From contig OY761554.1 of the NCBI GenBank assembly GCA_963664655.2, positions 4,960,001 through 5,024,000 on the forward strand: a stretch of 64,000 bases of DNA. Direction: 5' to 3'. The DNA is from Desulfospira sp963664655 (lineage in GTDB: Bacteria; Desulfobacterota; Desulfobacteria; Desulfobacterales; Desulfobacteraceae). Below the pieces are notes generated by a model, which did no database searches, was not told the origin of the DNA, and saw only the letters and a program-made list of their open reading frames with translations. A program made the translations under genes and the position numbers. The first letter of the stretch is position 1. Each line of letters begins with the position of its first letter. Below are positions 1-8,430 of this stretch, piece after piece.

Positions 1-276
1 AAAAATACGCAAAAATTTCAGCCGTTTTTTTTCAATCACCGGGGCCACCACATGGTGATTGGTGACTACCCACTGCCCCTTTCCCGCCACAAACCCGGTG
101 CCAAGGTAGGTGGACTTGGGGACGTCGTTGAAATAGTGGGTGCCCACTGCCACAATGGACGGCTTGACCTTTTCAAGCAGATCGGCAAAGGGCTCATCCC
201 CTGCCCCGAGGGTTTCTTCTCCCGTTGAAACCAGACAAAACAACACCCCCAGGGCAAAGAAAAAAATCCTGAACAT
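1..276 (-). CDS. Trypsin-like serine protease, N-terminal part (runs off window)
   Basis: Only the first 92 codons lie in the window; the rest continues past base 1. The protein starts MFRIFFFALGVLFCLV, a typical Sec signal peptide, so it should act in the periplasm or be exported. After about 25 residues a mature domain begins with the pattern VKPSIVAVGTHY and then GTGFV...VVTNHHVV. In the trypsin-like/DegP fold this GxGF-(V)-x-TNHHV block carries the catalytic histidine. The catalytic Asp and Ser, and any PDZ domain, would be outside the window, so the subfamily cannot be told. The ATG is preceded by GGAAGG at about 9 bases. It starts 15 bases after the pyrG stop codon, so it is probably cotranscribed with pyrG. 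Confidence 0.8.
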   Translation of the reverse strand, partial: MFRIFFFALGVLFCLVSTGEETLGAGDEPFADLLEKVKPSIVAVGTHYFNDVPKSTYLGTGFVAGKGQWVVTNHHVVAPVIEKKRLKFLRIF

Positions 277-291
277 CCGGCAAACCTTCCG

Positions 292-1932
292 CTATTTCCT
301 GGAATTTTTCAACGATGCCTTGATAAACTCCCGGAACAACGGATGGGGGTTCATGGGTTTGGACTTGAATTCCGGATGGAACTGGCAGCCCAGAAACCAG
401 GGATGATCCTTTAGTTCCACAATCTCAACCAGTTCATGGTCCGGGGATGTCCCGCTGATCACCAGGCCTGCCTGGGTTAAGGCATCCTTGTATGCGTTGT
501 TGAATTCATACCGGTGGCGGTGGCGCTCGGAAATGTTGTCGATTTTGTAAGCCTTATGGGCAAGGGTGTCGGGAACCAGCTCACAGGGGTAGGCACCCAG
601 ACGCATGGTACCGCCCTTGTCCGATGTCTCGTCCCGTTTTTCCACCTGTTTGGTCTGTTCGTCGTACCACTCTTTCATCAGGTAGATCACCGGATGGGGG
701 GTATGGGCATTGAACTCTTCGCCGTTGGCGTCTTCAAGCCCTGCCAGGTGGCGGGCCACTTCAATGACCGCCATCTGCATGCCTAAGCAGATGCCGAAAT
801 ACGGGACCTTGTTCTCCCGGGCATATTTGGCGGCCAGGATTTTGCCTTCAATGCCCCTTGTCCCGAATCCGCCGGGGACCAGAACACCGTCACAGGTGGA
901 CATGACCTCCTCGATATTCTCGGCCGTGAGGGTGGTGGAATCCACAAACTGGAGATTGACCCTGGCCTCGTTGGAAATGCCGCCGTGGGTTAAGGCCTCG
1001 TTCAGGCTTTTGTAGCTTTCGGTTAAGTCCACATACTTGCCTACAATGCCGATGGTCACGGCAAACCGGGGGTTCTTAAGCTTTTCCACCATTTCCCGCC
1101 AGTCATCCAGCCTTGGGGCCCTGGCCCAGATGTTCAGTTTTTTTAAGATCTGGTCTCCCAGGCCCTCTTCATTGTATACCAGGGGGACATCATAGATGCA
1201 GTCCACATCCTTTGCCGTGAACACGGCTTCCGGCTCCACATTACAGAAAAGGGCAATCTTCTTTTTGATATCCTGGGACAAAAAGCTTTCGGTCCGGCAC
1301 AGCAGGATGTCCGGCTGGATGCCGATGCTGCGAAGCTCTTTGACACTGTGCTGGGTGGGTTTGGTTTTTACTTCACAGGCGGTCTTGATATAAGGCACCA
1401 GGGTCAGGTGAATGTAGATCACGTTCTGGGATCCCACATCGGCCTTAAACTGCCGGATGGCCTCAAGAAACGGCAACGACTCAATATCACCGATGGTGCC
1501 GCCGATTTCCACAATCACCACATCGGTGCCATTGGCCACCAGACGGATGCTCTGTTTGATCTCATCGGTGATATGGGGGATGACCTGCACGGTGCCGCCC
1601 AAATATTCCCCCCGCCTTTCCTTGGTGATGACCTGATGGTAAATTTTTCCCGTTGTAAAATTATTGTCCCTGCCAAGGGCAGCATTGGTAAACCGTTCGT
1701 AATGCCCGAGATCCAGGTCGGTTTCGGTGCCGTCATCGGTGACATAAACCTCACCGTGCTGAAAGGGGTTCATGGTGCCCGGGTCCACATTGATATAAGG
1801 GTCCAGTTTCTGAATGGTCACGGTAAGACCGCGGCTTTCTAAAAGCATGCCGATGGCAGCGGATGCCAGACCCTTGCCAAGGGAAGATAATACCCCGCCG
1901 GTTACAAAAATATACTTGGTTGTCTGAGCCAT
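292..1932 (-). CDS. pyrG: CTP synthase
   Basis: Makes CTP from UTP, ATP and glutamine in the cytoplasm (last step of de novo pyrimidine synthesis). The 546-residue length is normal for the family. The N-terminal synthetase domain starts with the conserved TGGVLSSLGKG loop. The C-terminal class I glutamine amidotransferase domain shows the nucleophile motif GICLGMQ and the GCQFHPEF histidine/glutamate motif. I chose the ATG at 1932 rather than the TTG one codon upstream, because GAGG lies five bases before the ATG. The gene is followed 15 bases later by the exported protease gene, and preceded by a LolA-like gene on the same strand whose stop is about 60 bases upstream. No odd feature seen. 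Confidence 0.97.
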   Translation of the reverse strand: MAQTTKYIFVTGGVLSSLGKGLASAAIGMLLESRGLTVTIQKLDPYINVDPGTMNPFQHGEVYVTDDGTETDLDLGHYERFTNAALGRDNNFTTGKIYHQVITKERRGEYLGGTVQVIPHITDEIKQSIRLVANGTDVVIVEIGGTIGDIESLPFLEAIRQFKADVGSQNVIYIHLTLVPYIKTACEVKTKPTQHSVKELRSIGIQPDILLCRTESFLSQDIKKKIALFCNVEPEAVFTAKDVDCIYDVPLVYNEEGLGDQILKKLNIWARAPRLDDWREMVEKLKNPRFAVTIGIVGKYVDLTESYKSLNEALTHGGISNEARVNLQFVDSTTLTAENIEEVMSTCDGVLVPGGFGTRGIEGKILAAKYARENKVPYFGICLGMQMAVIEVARHLAGLEDANGEEFNAHTPHPVIYLMKEWYDEQTKQVEKRDETSDKGGTMRLGAYPCELVPDTLAHKAYKIDNISERHRHRYEFNNAYKDALTQAGLVISGTSPDHELVEIVELKDHPWFLGCQFHPEFKSKPMNPHPLFREFIKASLKNSRK

Positions 1933-1991
1933 CAATTCCTCACTTTTTCTGGGGATCGTTAAAAAAATCTTTTTTTAAAGATTCCCTTTTA

Positions 1992-2834
1992 TCATTCGTA
2001 AATTTTCTTAAAATCTTCCAGCCGCCTGTCCAGTTCCCGGATGGTGTCGGCAAAGCTTTGTTCCGTTTCCGGATATTGGGCCATGATATGGCTGATATCA
2101 AAAAATCCAGGGGAAAAATCTGATTTGAATTCAACCCGGCTGACCCGTATCTGCGCAGCCCGCTGTCCGTCCATGTAAATATCGGTCTCCATGGGATACC
2201 AGGCCTGACCGGTTTCCTGCCAGTCATTGTACCGGTATTCCATGGTCCACCCCTTTTTCACCAGCACATACCGGACCGGAAAAAGACTTTCCTTATCAAT
2301 CCAGAGGCTGGGATAAAGGCCGTCTTTCTTCTGATCCCGGCCAATGACATAACAGACCCGGCTGTCAAGCCTGCGGAAAACCACTTTTTCGGTGTCCACC
2401 CCCTGCCGGGCCATCTGCTGTTCAAGGATGTCATACTCCCTATAAAGCAGAATATCCGTATAAAAGTCCAGGGCTGATTTTTCATACCCGCTGATCCGGC
2501 CGTCCTGCACGGCAATAAATTCACGCCCGTCGGCCACGCATAACCCGGTCACGCCGTTGGCGATGGTCTCTTTGCGCATCCGGTCCGGACACTGGTAAAA
2601 CAATTTTTCGGTTAAGCCGCCAGCCTTGCGAGACCCTAATGTCCCACTGCCGGAATGCCTTTTTAATTTAAAAACCGTTCGGGTCTGGCAGACCACAAGC
2701 CCGGCCGGTTTCTGGACCTTCTGGATCATCATATACAGCAGATGAGGCGTTTGGGGAATGAATGCCCTTACTGTTCCGGGAACAAAAAACAGGGTAAGGG
2801 CAAGAAACAGATAGAATATTTTTTTTCTATTCAT
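1992..2834 (-). CDS. LolA-like / outer-membrane lipoprotein-sorting-like exported protein
   Basis: A 280-residue protein with a clear signal peptide at the start (MNRKKIFYLFLALTLFF, probable cleavage after VRA near residue 24), so it is periplasmic. The rest is rich in beta-strand-like segments. Phrases such as YPSLWIDKESLFPVRYV and MEYRYNDWQETGQAWYP recall the LolA/YceB-type half-barrel family, in which similar proteins carry lipoproteins or hydrophobic ligands. This is family resemblance only; the ligand is unknown. The start at 2834 places the signal peptide at the N terminus; a longer reading from 2876 would bury it. No strong ribosome-binding site is visible. It lies upstream of pyrG on the same strand, 59 bases away. 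Confidence 0.65.
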   Translation of the reverse strand: MNRKKIFYLFLALTLFFVPGTVRAFIPQTPHLLYMMIQKVQKPAGLVVCQTRTVFKLKRHSGSGTLGSRKAGGLTEKLFYQCPDRMRKETIANGVTGLCVADGREFIAVQDGRISGYEKSALDFYTDILLYREYDILEQQMARQGVDTEKVVFRRLDSRVCYVIGRDQKKDGLYPSLWIDKESLFPVRYVLVKKGWTMEYRYNDWQETGQAWYPMETDIYMDGQRAAQIRVSRVEFKSDFSPGFFDISHIMAQYPETEQSFADTIRELDRRLEDFKKIYE

Positions 2835-2921
2835 TAAGAGGGCAGCGTGAACGGGTGAAGACCCCAAAAAACACAAGTAACCGCAACTTTCAAAGTCTTC
2901 ATCATTTTTTTGAAAACCACA

Positions 2922-2997
2922 GGACTTGGAAATGGGACTTGGGAACTCCTACCAAATCCCTGACGCAAGTCCCAAGTCCCAAGTCCCATATCCCAAT
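2922..2997. repeat. Interspersed inverted repeat, GGACTTGGG family
   Basis: Short arms with ggacttgg and gggacttggg (2922-2943) face cccaagtcccaagtccc (2970-2987), giving a hairpin-forming element between eno and the LolA-like gene. The same words recur at 11139-11224, 53011-53026 and 53277-53340, always between genes. Confidence 0.7.
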
Positions 2998-3009
2998 CTA
3001 TCACTATTT

Positions 3010-3078
3010 GCTGTGGGCCGGCCTTGGATCAGAAATCCAAACAGGCCCGATTTTCATCCTTTCAGGGCATGGCCGTTA
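3010..3078 (-). repeat. Interspersed repeat abutting the eno stop codon
   Basis: Read on the minus strand it begins with TAACGGCCATGCCCTGAAAGG, where the first TAA is the eno stop codon. It continues into a small hairpin (tttggatttctgatccaa) and ends with GGCCCACAGC. Its layout matches the copy at 27843-27922, and the opening motif also appears at 37775-37797. Confidence 0.55.
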
Positions 3079-4347
3079 CAACAGAAGGCCCTCAGGGAAA
3101 CAGGCCCCGTCACCGAGCCGTTCCTCAATCCGGATCAGCTGGTTGTACTTGGCCACCCGGTCGCTCCTGGACATGGATCCGGTTTTGATCTGGCCGGCAT
3201 TAACGCCCACGGCTAAGTCGGCAATAAAGGAATCTTCGGTTTCACCGGACCGGTGGGAGACCACGGTGGTGTAGCCGGAGGCCTTGGCCATCTGGATGGT
3301 GTCAAGGGTTTCGGTTACGGTGCCGATCTGGTTGAGTTTGATGAGAATGGAGTTGCCGATCTGTCTTTCAATCCCTTTTTTGAAAATGTCGGGATTGGTG
3401 ACAAAGACATCATCCCCCACAATCTGGATCTTGCTGCCCAGCCGCTGGGTCATGATTTCCCAGGCGTCCCAGTCGCCTTCAGCAATGCCGTCTTCAATGG
3501 ACAGCAGGGGATACTTGTCAATGAGGCCCTCATAATAATCAATGAGTTCCTCAGCAGACAAGGTCCGGTCTTCGGAGGCGAACCTGTACTTGCCGTTTTC
3601 ATAGAACTCGCTGGCGGCCGCATCCAGGGCAATGCCGATATCCTTGCCCGGCCGGTAGCCGGCTTCTTCAATGGCATGGATGATGTATTCAATGGCCTCT
3701 TCATTGGAGTTCAGGTTCGGGGCAAATCCGCCCTCATCGCCCACGGCCGTGTTCAGCCCCTTGCCCTTGAGTATCTTTTTGAGATGATGAAAGGTTTCAG
3801 CCCCCATGCGGATGGCTTCACAGATGGAGCCGGCCCCAAAGGGAAGCACCATGAATTCCTGGATATCCAGGTTATTGGCGGCATGGGCGCCCCCGTTAAT
3901 GATATTCATCATGGGCACGGGCATCACCCGGGCATTGATCCCCCCGATATGCTGGTACAAGGGAATCTCACAAGATTGTGCAGCCGCTCTGGTGGCGGCC
4001 ATGGACACCCCGAGAATGGCGTTGGCCCCAAGTCTTGACTTGTTCTCGGTCCCGTCAATGTCGATCATGGTCCGGTCCAGCCCAGCCTGGTCCATGGCGT
4101 CATACCCGATAATCTCAGGGGCAATAACGTCGTTAACATTGGCCACGGCGTTTTGAACCCCTTTGCCCATAAACCGGTTCATGATTTTGTCCCGAAGCTC
4201 CAGGGCTTCCCGGGTTCCGGTAGACGCCCCGGACGGCACAGCCGCCCTGCCCTGTGCGCCGCAGGCCAGGCTCACATCGACTTCAACCGTAGGATTCCCC
4301 CTTGAATCCAGGATCTCCCTTGCCCTGACATCAATTATCTCGGTCAT
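3076..4347 (-). CDS. eno: Enolase (phosphopyruvate hydratase)
   Basis: Interconverts 2-phosphoglycerate and phosphoenolpyruvate in the cytoplasm. The 423-residue length is normal. It opens with TEIIDVRAREILDSRGNPTVE, the standard enolase N terminus. Metal and active-site motifs are present: GDEGGFAPNL, LSIEDGIAEGDWD, QIVGDDVFVTNP, LIKLNQIGT (catalytic Lys) and the SHRSGETED loop. The ATG at 4347 is preceded by AAGGGGGAAAA; the longer reading from 4422 adds 25 unconserved residues. The stop codon is the first base triplet of an interspersed repeat. The gene diverges from adk. PGK and GAPDH genes are found far away, in the catabolic operon, so there is no local glycolytic operon. Confidence 0.97.
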   Translation of the reverse strand: MTEIIDVRAREILDSRGNPTVEVDVSLACGAQGRAAVPSGASTGTREALELRDKIMNRFMGKGVQNAVANVNDVIAPEIIGYDAMDQAGLDRTMIDIDGTENKSRLGANAILGVSMAATRAAAQSCEIPLYQHIGGINARVMPVPMMNIINGGAHAANNLDIQEFMVLPFGAGSICEAIRMGAETFHHLKKILKGKGLNTAVGDEGGFAPNLNSNEEAIEYIIHAIEEAGYRPGKDIGIALDAAASEFYENGKYRFASEDRTLSAEELIDYYEGLIDKYPLLSIEDGIAEGDWDAWEIMTQRLGSKIQIVGDDVFVTNPDIFKKGIERQIGNSILIKLNQIGTVTETLDTIQMAKASGYTTVVSHRSGETEDSFIADLAVGVNAGQIKTGSMSRSDRVAKYNQLIRIEERLGDGACFPEGLLL

Positions 4348-4499
4348 TTTTCCCCCTTTTTTTATGTATTTGAATGAACTGATTGTAGATTGACTGGTAT
4401 GTACGGTATCCATTATTAACAATTACCTATCCGACATTCAAGATTAATCTTAATTTACCCCATGTTCCTTATTAAATAATTTTTCAAACCCCCTTAATC

Positions 4500-4526
4500 T
4501 TGACAAACAAAAGCCACTCTTATATT
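4500..4526 (+). promoter_or_regulatory. Candidate sigma-70 promoter for adk
   Basis: TTGACA at 4500-4505 and TATATT at 4521-4526 are separated by 15 bases, slightly short of the usual 16-18. It lies about 50 bases before the adk start. A perfect 12-bp palindrome AAGATTAATCTT sits upstream at 4440-4451 between the divergent eno and adk genes. Confidence 0.35.
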
Positions 4527-4573
4527 TACAAAAGTTGTCTTGATTTAACATTAATCTCATAAAGGAGTTATTC

Positions 4574-5242
4574 ATGAACATTCTTTTTTTCGGACCAAAC
4601 GGCAGCGGCAAGGGAACCCAGGGCAAAATCCTCAAAGACAAATATAATATTGCCCATGTGGAATCCGGTGCCATTTTCCGTGACAACATCAAGGGCGGCA
4701 CCGAGCTTGGCAAAAAAGCCAAAGAATACATCGACAAAGGCGATCTGGTGCCCGACGATATCACCATCCCCATGATGATCGACCGCATCAAAAAAGATGA
4801 CTGTAAAAATGGATGGCTTCTGGACGGATTTCCGAGAAACAAAGTCCAGGCTGAAAAACTGCATGCCTCTCTTGAAGCAGAAGGCATTAAACTCAACTAT
4901 GTCATTGAAATGCTCCTTGACCGCGAGATTGCCAAAAACAGAATCATGGGCCGCCGGCTCTGTGAAAATGACAACAACCATCCCAACAACATTTTTATTG
5001 ATGCCATCAAACCCGACGGAGACAAATGCCGGGTCTGCGGCGGCGCCTTAAGCGCCCGGGATGACGACCAGGATGAAGGCGCCATTGATAAACGCCACTC
5101 CATCTATTATGACACTGATACCGGCACGTTGGCATCTGCCTACTATTTCAGAGATCTTGCCGATGCCCCGTTTAAATATCTTACCCTTAACGGCGAGCAG
5201 GCTTTGCCGGATGTGACGGCAGAACTGATCTCCAAATTATAG
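4574..5242 (+). CDS. adk: Adenylate kinase with an atypical LID region
   Basis: Catalyses ATP + AMP = 2 ADP, cytoplasmic. The P-loop GPNGSGKGTQ is at residues 7-16, followed by the AMP-binding segment (ESGAIFRDNI...) and LLDGFPRN. Length 222 residues. The LID region is unusual: after GRRLC there are about 20 residues rich in Asn/Asp, then CRVCGG and a very acidic stretch (ARDDDQDEG). The ordinary zinc LID is CxxC-x16-CxxC/D. Here only three cysteines are present, so metal binding is uncertain. AAAGGAG stands nine bases before the ATG. The gene stands alone and is followed by a tandem repeat and a bidirectional terminator. Confidence 0.93.
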   Translation: MNILFFGPNGSGKGTQGKILKDKYNIAHVESGAIFRDNIKGGTELGKKAKEYIDKGDLVPDDITIPMMIDRIKKDDCKNGWLLDGFPRNKVQAEKLHASLEAEGIKLNYVIEMLLDREIAKNRIMGRRLCENDNNHPNNIFIDAIKPDGDKCRVCGGALSARDDDQDEGAIDKRHSIYYDTDTGTLASAYYFRDLADAPFKYLTLNGEQALPDVTAELISKL

Positions 5243-5263
5243 TATAGTGTTTGGGCGATAAGT

Positions 5264-5571
5264 CACCCATCTGCTGCGTTGCAGAAAAAATGGCAATCCT
5301 CACAACCCTTAAGGTTGCTCCGGTTGCCATTTTTTCTGGTTTCTGACCTTTAGGTTACGCCTTGCATCTGGGCAACTTTTCCTCCAAACACGGGCTCTCG
5401 CTAAGACTCTGAATAATTTTAAACGACACATTACCTCTCTGCTGTGTTCCAAAAAAAAATGGCAATCCTCACAACCCTTAAGGTTGCTCCGGTTGCAAAT
5501 TTTTTCTGGTTTCTGACCTTTAGGTTACGCCTTGCATATGGGTAACTTTTCCTCCAAACACGGGCTCTCGT
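5264..5571. repeat. Two tandem copies of a ~130-bp intergenic repeat
   Basis: Copy 1 (about 5264-5401) and copy 2 (about 5442-5571) share caatcctcacaacccttaag, then ggttgctccggttgc, a run to tttctgacctttaggttacg, ccttgcat, and tttcctccaaacacgggctc. Inside each copy GGCAA...TTGCC forms a small hairpin. The minus-strand word AACCTAAAGGTCAGAAACC is close to one in the repeat at 27843-27922. There is no coding sequence in 5243-5779. Confidence 0.75.
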
Positions 5572-5596
5572 TCAGACACCATCTGATCTGAAAAAC

Positions 5597-5638
5597 AAAA
5601 ACGCCTTTGCAGGTTCTTCTTACCTGAAAAGGCGTTTT
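5597..5638. terminator. Bidirectional intrinsic terminator between adk and sixA
   Basis: Arms of 17 bp (5597-5613 and 5622-5638, one mismatch) built on AAAACGCCTTT...AAAGGCGTTTT, flanked by T-runs on both strands. It sits between the convergent adk and sixA genes. Confidence 0.8.
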
Positions 5639-5684
5639 TTTTTGTATGCTGGCGCTTAAGAGCCCATGCTGCTCTGTCGCAAAA

Positions 5685-5735
5685 GTGGGAGCGGGCCATG
5701 CCCGCGATCGGATCGCGGGCATGGCCCGCTCCTAC
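5685..5735. repeat. REP-like perfect palindrome
   Basis: Arms 5688-5709 and 5711-5732 are exact reverse complements (22 bp) around one central base. The outer sequence GTGGGAGCGGG...CCCGCTCCTAC is strikingly like the REP elements described in Pseudomonas. No REP-associated transposase gene is in the window. Confidence 0.8.
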
Positions 5736-5779
5736 GCCGCAACCAGAGGGAACTGCAAATCCGGGCTTCGGTCTTCGGC

Positions 5780-6283
5780 CTAAACCCCTTTGAATTCTTT
5801 GGGCCTTAAGAATGCCGTTAATTCAATGGGGGCTTGGGATATTCCCTGCCAGGCACAATCTTCCTTTACGGTCAGCTGGGCGTATCCGCAGGTGGGAATA
5901 TTGTCGATATGCCGGTGGCCAAGTTGATTGCACAGATCCGTTAAGGCCGGGTTATGGCCGACAATCAGCACATCTGTCAGGGCCTCATCGCGCAGTTGAA
6001 TAAAGTCGAGCAGGGCTTCGCTGTCAAAGGCATATAGATCCGGTTCAATGGTCCACTGGAACTCAATGGTTTCTAATGATTGCCGGATAAGGTCTATGGT
6101 GGCCCTTGCTCTTAAGGCCGGACTGCAAAACACATGGTCAAAGCAGCAGCCCGCCCCCACCAGGTGCCGGGCCATAAACTTGCCGGTGCGGACCCCGCGC
6201 TTGTTCAAGGGCCGGTCCACATCGGCAAGGGAGCTGTCCTTCCAGCTGGACTTGGCATGCCGGATAAGGTGTATGGTTTTCAC
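5780..6283 (-). CDS. sixA: SixA-like phosphohistidine phosphatase
   Basis: A 167-residue single-domain member of the histidine phosphatase (phosphoglycerate-mutase-like) superfamily. The phosphate-accepting histidine is in LIRHAKSSW at residues 6-14, the typical SixA signature. The distal catalytic histidine is in VLIVGHNPALTDL. SixA proteins dephosphorylate histidine phosphotransfer domains or PTS proteins; the substrate here is not shown by context. The start codon is GTG at 6283, with AGGGG just before it, eight bases after the cysS stop, so it is translated as the last gene of ispF-cysS-sixA. A terminator and the REP-like palindrome follow. Confidence 0.85.
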   Translation of the reverse strand: MKTIHLIRHAKSSWKDSSLADVDRPLNKRGVRTGKFMARHLVGAGCCFDHVFCSPALRARATIDLIRQSLETIEFQWTIEPDLYAFDSEALLDFIQLRDEALTDVLIVGHNPALTDLCNQLGHRHIDNIPTCGYAQLTVKEDCAWQGISQAPIELTAFLRPKEFKGV

Positions 6284-6291
6284 GGCCCCTG

Positions 6292-7731
6292 CTATTTGCC
6301 CTCAAACCGCCAGACCGTCCCTGAAGGCCCGTCTTCCAGGACAATATTCATGGCCTGCAGCTGGTCCCTGATTTCGTCGGCCCGGGCAAAATTCTTTGAC
6401 TTCCGGGCCGCGGCCCTTTCTTCAATGAGCGTGTCGATATCGGCAGGGTCGATGGCCTGGTCGGCCATGCCCTTTTCTTTTTTAGCGGCAAACCAGTCTT
6501 TGGGGGCTTCCATAAAAATGCCCAGAACCCGGGACAGGGCCTTGATATCCCCGTAGACGGCGGACAGTTCCGTTGCGGCCCCGGCATCGGGAGAATCACC
6601 GGCATCATCCAAGATCTTGTTGCCCCGTTTCACGGCTTCAAACACAGACCCAAGGGCCCTGGCCGAATTAAAATCATCGTTCATGGCCGTTGTAAAATCT
6701 TCCCACAGGCTGCCCCGGCCCTGATCATCCCCTTTAATCCCGGCGGTTTCAAGCCGTTCCAAAAAGGCATAGATCCGGTCCAGGCCCAAAGACACCTCCC
6801 GCATGGAATCCTCATTGTAGTCAATGGGGCTTCTGTAATGTTTGGACAACAGGAACAGCCGGATCACCTCGGGCGAATAATCGGCCAGGACCTCCTTGAT
6901 CATGGTAAAATTGCCCAGGGATTTGGACATTTTCTCATTGTTGATATCCACAAATCCGTTGTGAATCCAGTATTTGACAAACTGGCACCCGAACAGGGCC
7001 TCGCTTTGGGCGATCTCGTTTTCGTGGTGGGGGAAAATCAGGTCCTTGCCCCCGCCATGGATGTCAAAGCCCCGGCCCAGATACTCGGCGCTCATGGCCG
7101 AGCATTCAATGTGCCAGCCGGGCCGCCCCTTTCCCCAGGGGCTGTCCCAGGAGGGTTCACCGGGTTTGGCCGGTTTCCACAAGGTAAAGTCAAGGGGGCT
7201 TTGCTTTTTTTCATCCACGGCGATCCTTGCCCCGGCCCTCATGTCCTCGGGGTTCCGGCCGGATAATTTGCCGTATTCTTTAAAGGAATCAATGGAAAAA
7301 TAAACATCCCCGCCCGGGACATGGTAGGCCTTGCCCTTGTCAATGAGCTTTTGGATAAAGTCAATGATATGCCGGATGTGCTCGGTGGCTTTGGGCTCCA
7401 TGGTGGGCCGCAGCACGTTCAGGGCATCCATTTCATTGTGGAACTCATCAATATACTTTTTTGTGATGGCGGTGCAGGCTTCCCCGGTTTCATTGGACTT
7501 TTTAATGATCTTATCATCCACGTCCGTGAAATTTCTCACATAGGTCACCTCTAGCCCGAGCTGCCCAAGCCATCTGAAGATCATATCAAAGACCACTACG
7601 GACCGGGCATGGCCGATGTGGCTGGTGTCATACACCGTGGGACCGCACACGTACATGCCCACCTTTCCCTCGTTAATGGGAACAAATGCTTCCTTTTTTC
7701 CGGCCAATGTGTTGTAAATTTTCAAGCCCAT
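6292..7731 (-). CDS. cysS: Cysteinyl-tRNA synthetase
   Basis: Charges tRNA-Cys. Class I synthetase of 479 residues. The HIGH motif is in YDTSHIGHARS, the zinc-ligand Cys in YVCGPTVYD, and the KMSKS loop in NEKMSKSLGNF. The C-terminal DALR/anticodon region is present. I take the ATG at 7731, which follows AGAGGAATA. Its A overlaps the last base of the ispF TAA (TAATG), typical translational coupling; the longer reading to 7773 runs into ispF. sixA follows after eight bases. No anomalies seen. Confidence 0.96.
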   Translation of the reverse strand: MGLKIYNTLAGKKEAFVPINEGKVGMYVCGPTVYDTSHIGHARSVVVFDMIFRWLGQLGLEVTYVRNFTDVDDKIIKKSNETGEACTAITKKYIDEFHNEMDALNVLRPTMEPKATEHIRHIIDFIQKLIDKGKAYHVPGGDVYFSIDSFKEYGKLSGRNPEDMRAGARIAVDEKKQSPLDFTLWKPAKPGEPSWDSPWGKGRPGWHIECSAMSAEYLGRGFDIHGGGKDLIFPHHENEIAQSEALFGCQFVKYWIHNGFVDINNEKMSKSLGNFTMIKEVLADYSPEVIRLFLLSKHYRSPIDYNEDSMREVSLGLDRIYAFLERLETAGIKGDDQGRGSLWEDFTTAMNDDFNSARALGSVFEAVKRGNKILDDAGDSPDAGAATELSAVYGDIKALSRVLGIFMEAPKDWFAAKKEKGMADQAIDPADIDTLIEERAAARKSKNFARADEIRDQLQAMNIVLEDGPSGTVWRFEGK

Positions 7732-8234
7732 TATTCCTCTTTCCCCAAAATAGATTTTATAAGTACCGTACACTGGGCGGCTATGCCCTCGCCCCTGCCG
7801 ATAAACCCCAATTGTTCCGTGGTGGTGGCCTTGACGTTGACCCGGTCGGGATCAAGGTCCAGCACCCTTGCCATATGATCTTCCATTTCCCGCTTATAGG
7901 GGCCCAGGCGCGGTGCCTGGGCATACACCACACAATCTGCATTACAGATGCCATACCCCTTTTGGGCCACCAGCTCACGGCACCGTTTTAACAGCAGGGA
8001 ACTTGAAATCCCCTTATACTGGGGGTCTTTGTCGGGAAAATGCTCCCCGATGTCCCCTAACCCGGCAGCCCCGAGAATGGCATCACACAGGGCATGGATC
8101 AGCACGTCCGCGTCCGAGTGGCCCAAAAGCCCTTTGTCATGCTCAATTTTCACCCCGCCCAGAATCAGATCCCGCCCAGGGACCAGTTGATGGACATCGG
8201 CCCCAAATCCGACCCTGATGTCTGTGTCCGTCAT
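7731..8234 (-). CDS. ispF: 2-C-methyl-D-erythritol 2,4-cyclodiphosphate synthase
   Basis: Cyclises CDP-ME-2-phosphate in the non-mevalonate (MEP) isoprenoid pathway. The 167-residue length fits. Zinc ligands are in GADVHQL near the N terminus, and the conserved block GHSDADVLIHALCDAI is present, with GLGDIGEHFPD behind it. It is a stand-alone IspF, not fused to IspD. It heads the ispF-cysS-sixA operon; its stop codon overlaps the cysS start. Upstream lies a GCTAA-type hairpin repeat shared with the divergent tag gene. Confidence 0.95.
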   Translation of the reverse strand: MTDTDIRVGFGADVHQLVPGRDLILGGVKIEHDKGLLGHSDADVLIHALCDAILGAAGLGDIGEHFPDKDPQYKGISSSLLLKRCRELVAQKGYGICNADCVVYAQAPRLGPYKREMEDHMARVLDLDPDRVNVKATTTEQLGFIGRGEGIAAQCTVLIKSILGKEE

Positions 8235-8250
8235 TTGTCATCCGAATATG

Positions 8251-8331
8251 TTGGCTGTTGGCTGTTAGCTTTTAGCCTTTAGCGGATGGCCGCCATACAA
8301 AAAAGCTAAAGGCTAATGGCTAAAAGCTAAA
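8251..8331. repeat. Hairpin repeat, GCTAAC/GTTAGC family, between ispF and tag
   Basis: TTAGCTTTTAGCC...TTTAGC (8266-8283) faces gctaaaggctaatggctaaa (8304-8323) and continues to AAGCTAA, so the arms pair over about 20 bp. Other members are at 8995-9038, 21258-21283, 54178-54246 and 59057-59118. Confidence 0.7.
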
Positions 8332-8430
8332 TACGAAATGTCAAAAGAATCTGATACCATATTCATAGATTCTTTTAAAGATTGGTTTTTATATTGCCTT
8401 AATATAGTGGAGTATTGTAAAAAAAACACC

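Noticed and set aside
3253..4038. 261-codon plus-strand frame inside eno
   Set aside because: Antisense to the intact enolase; no conserved motif and no ribosome-binding site.
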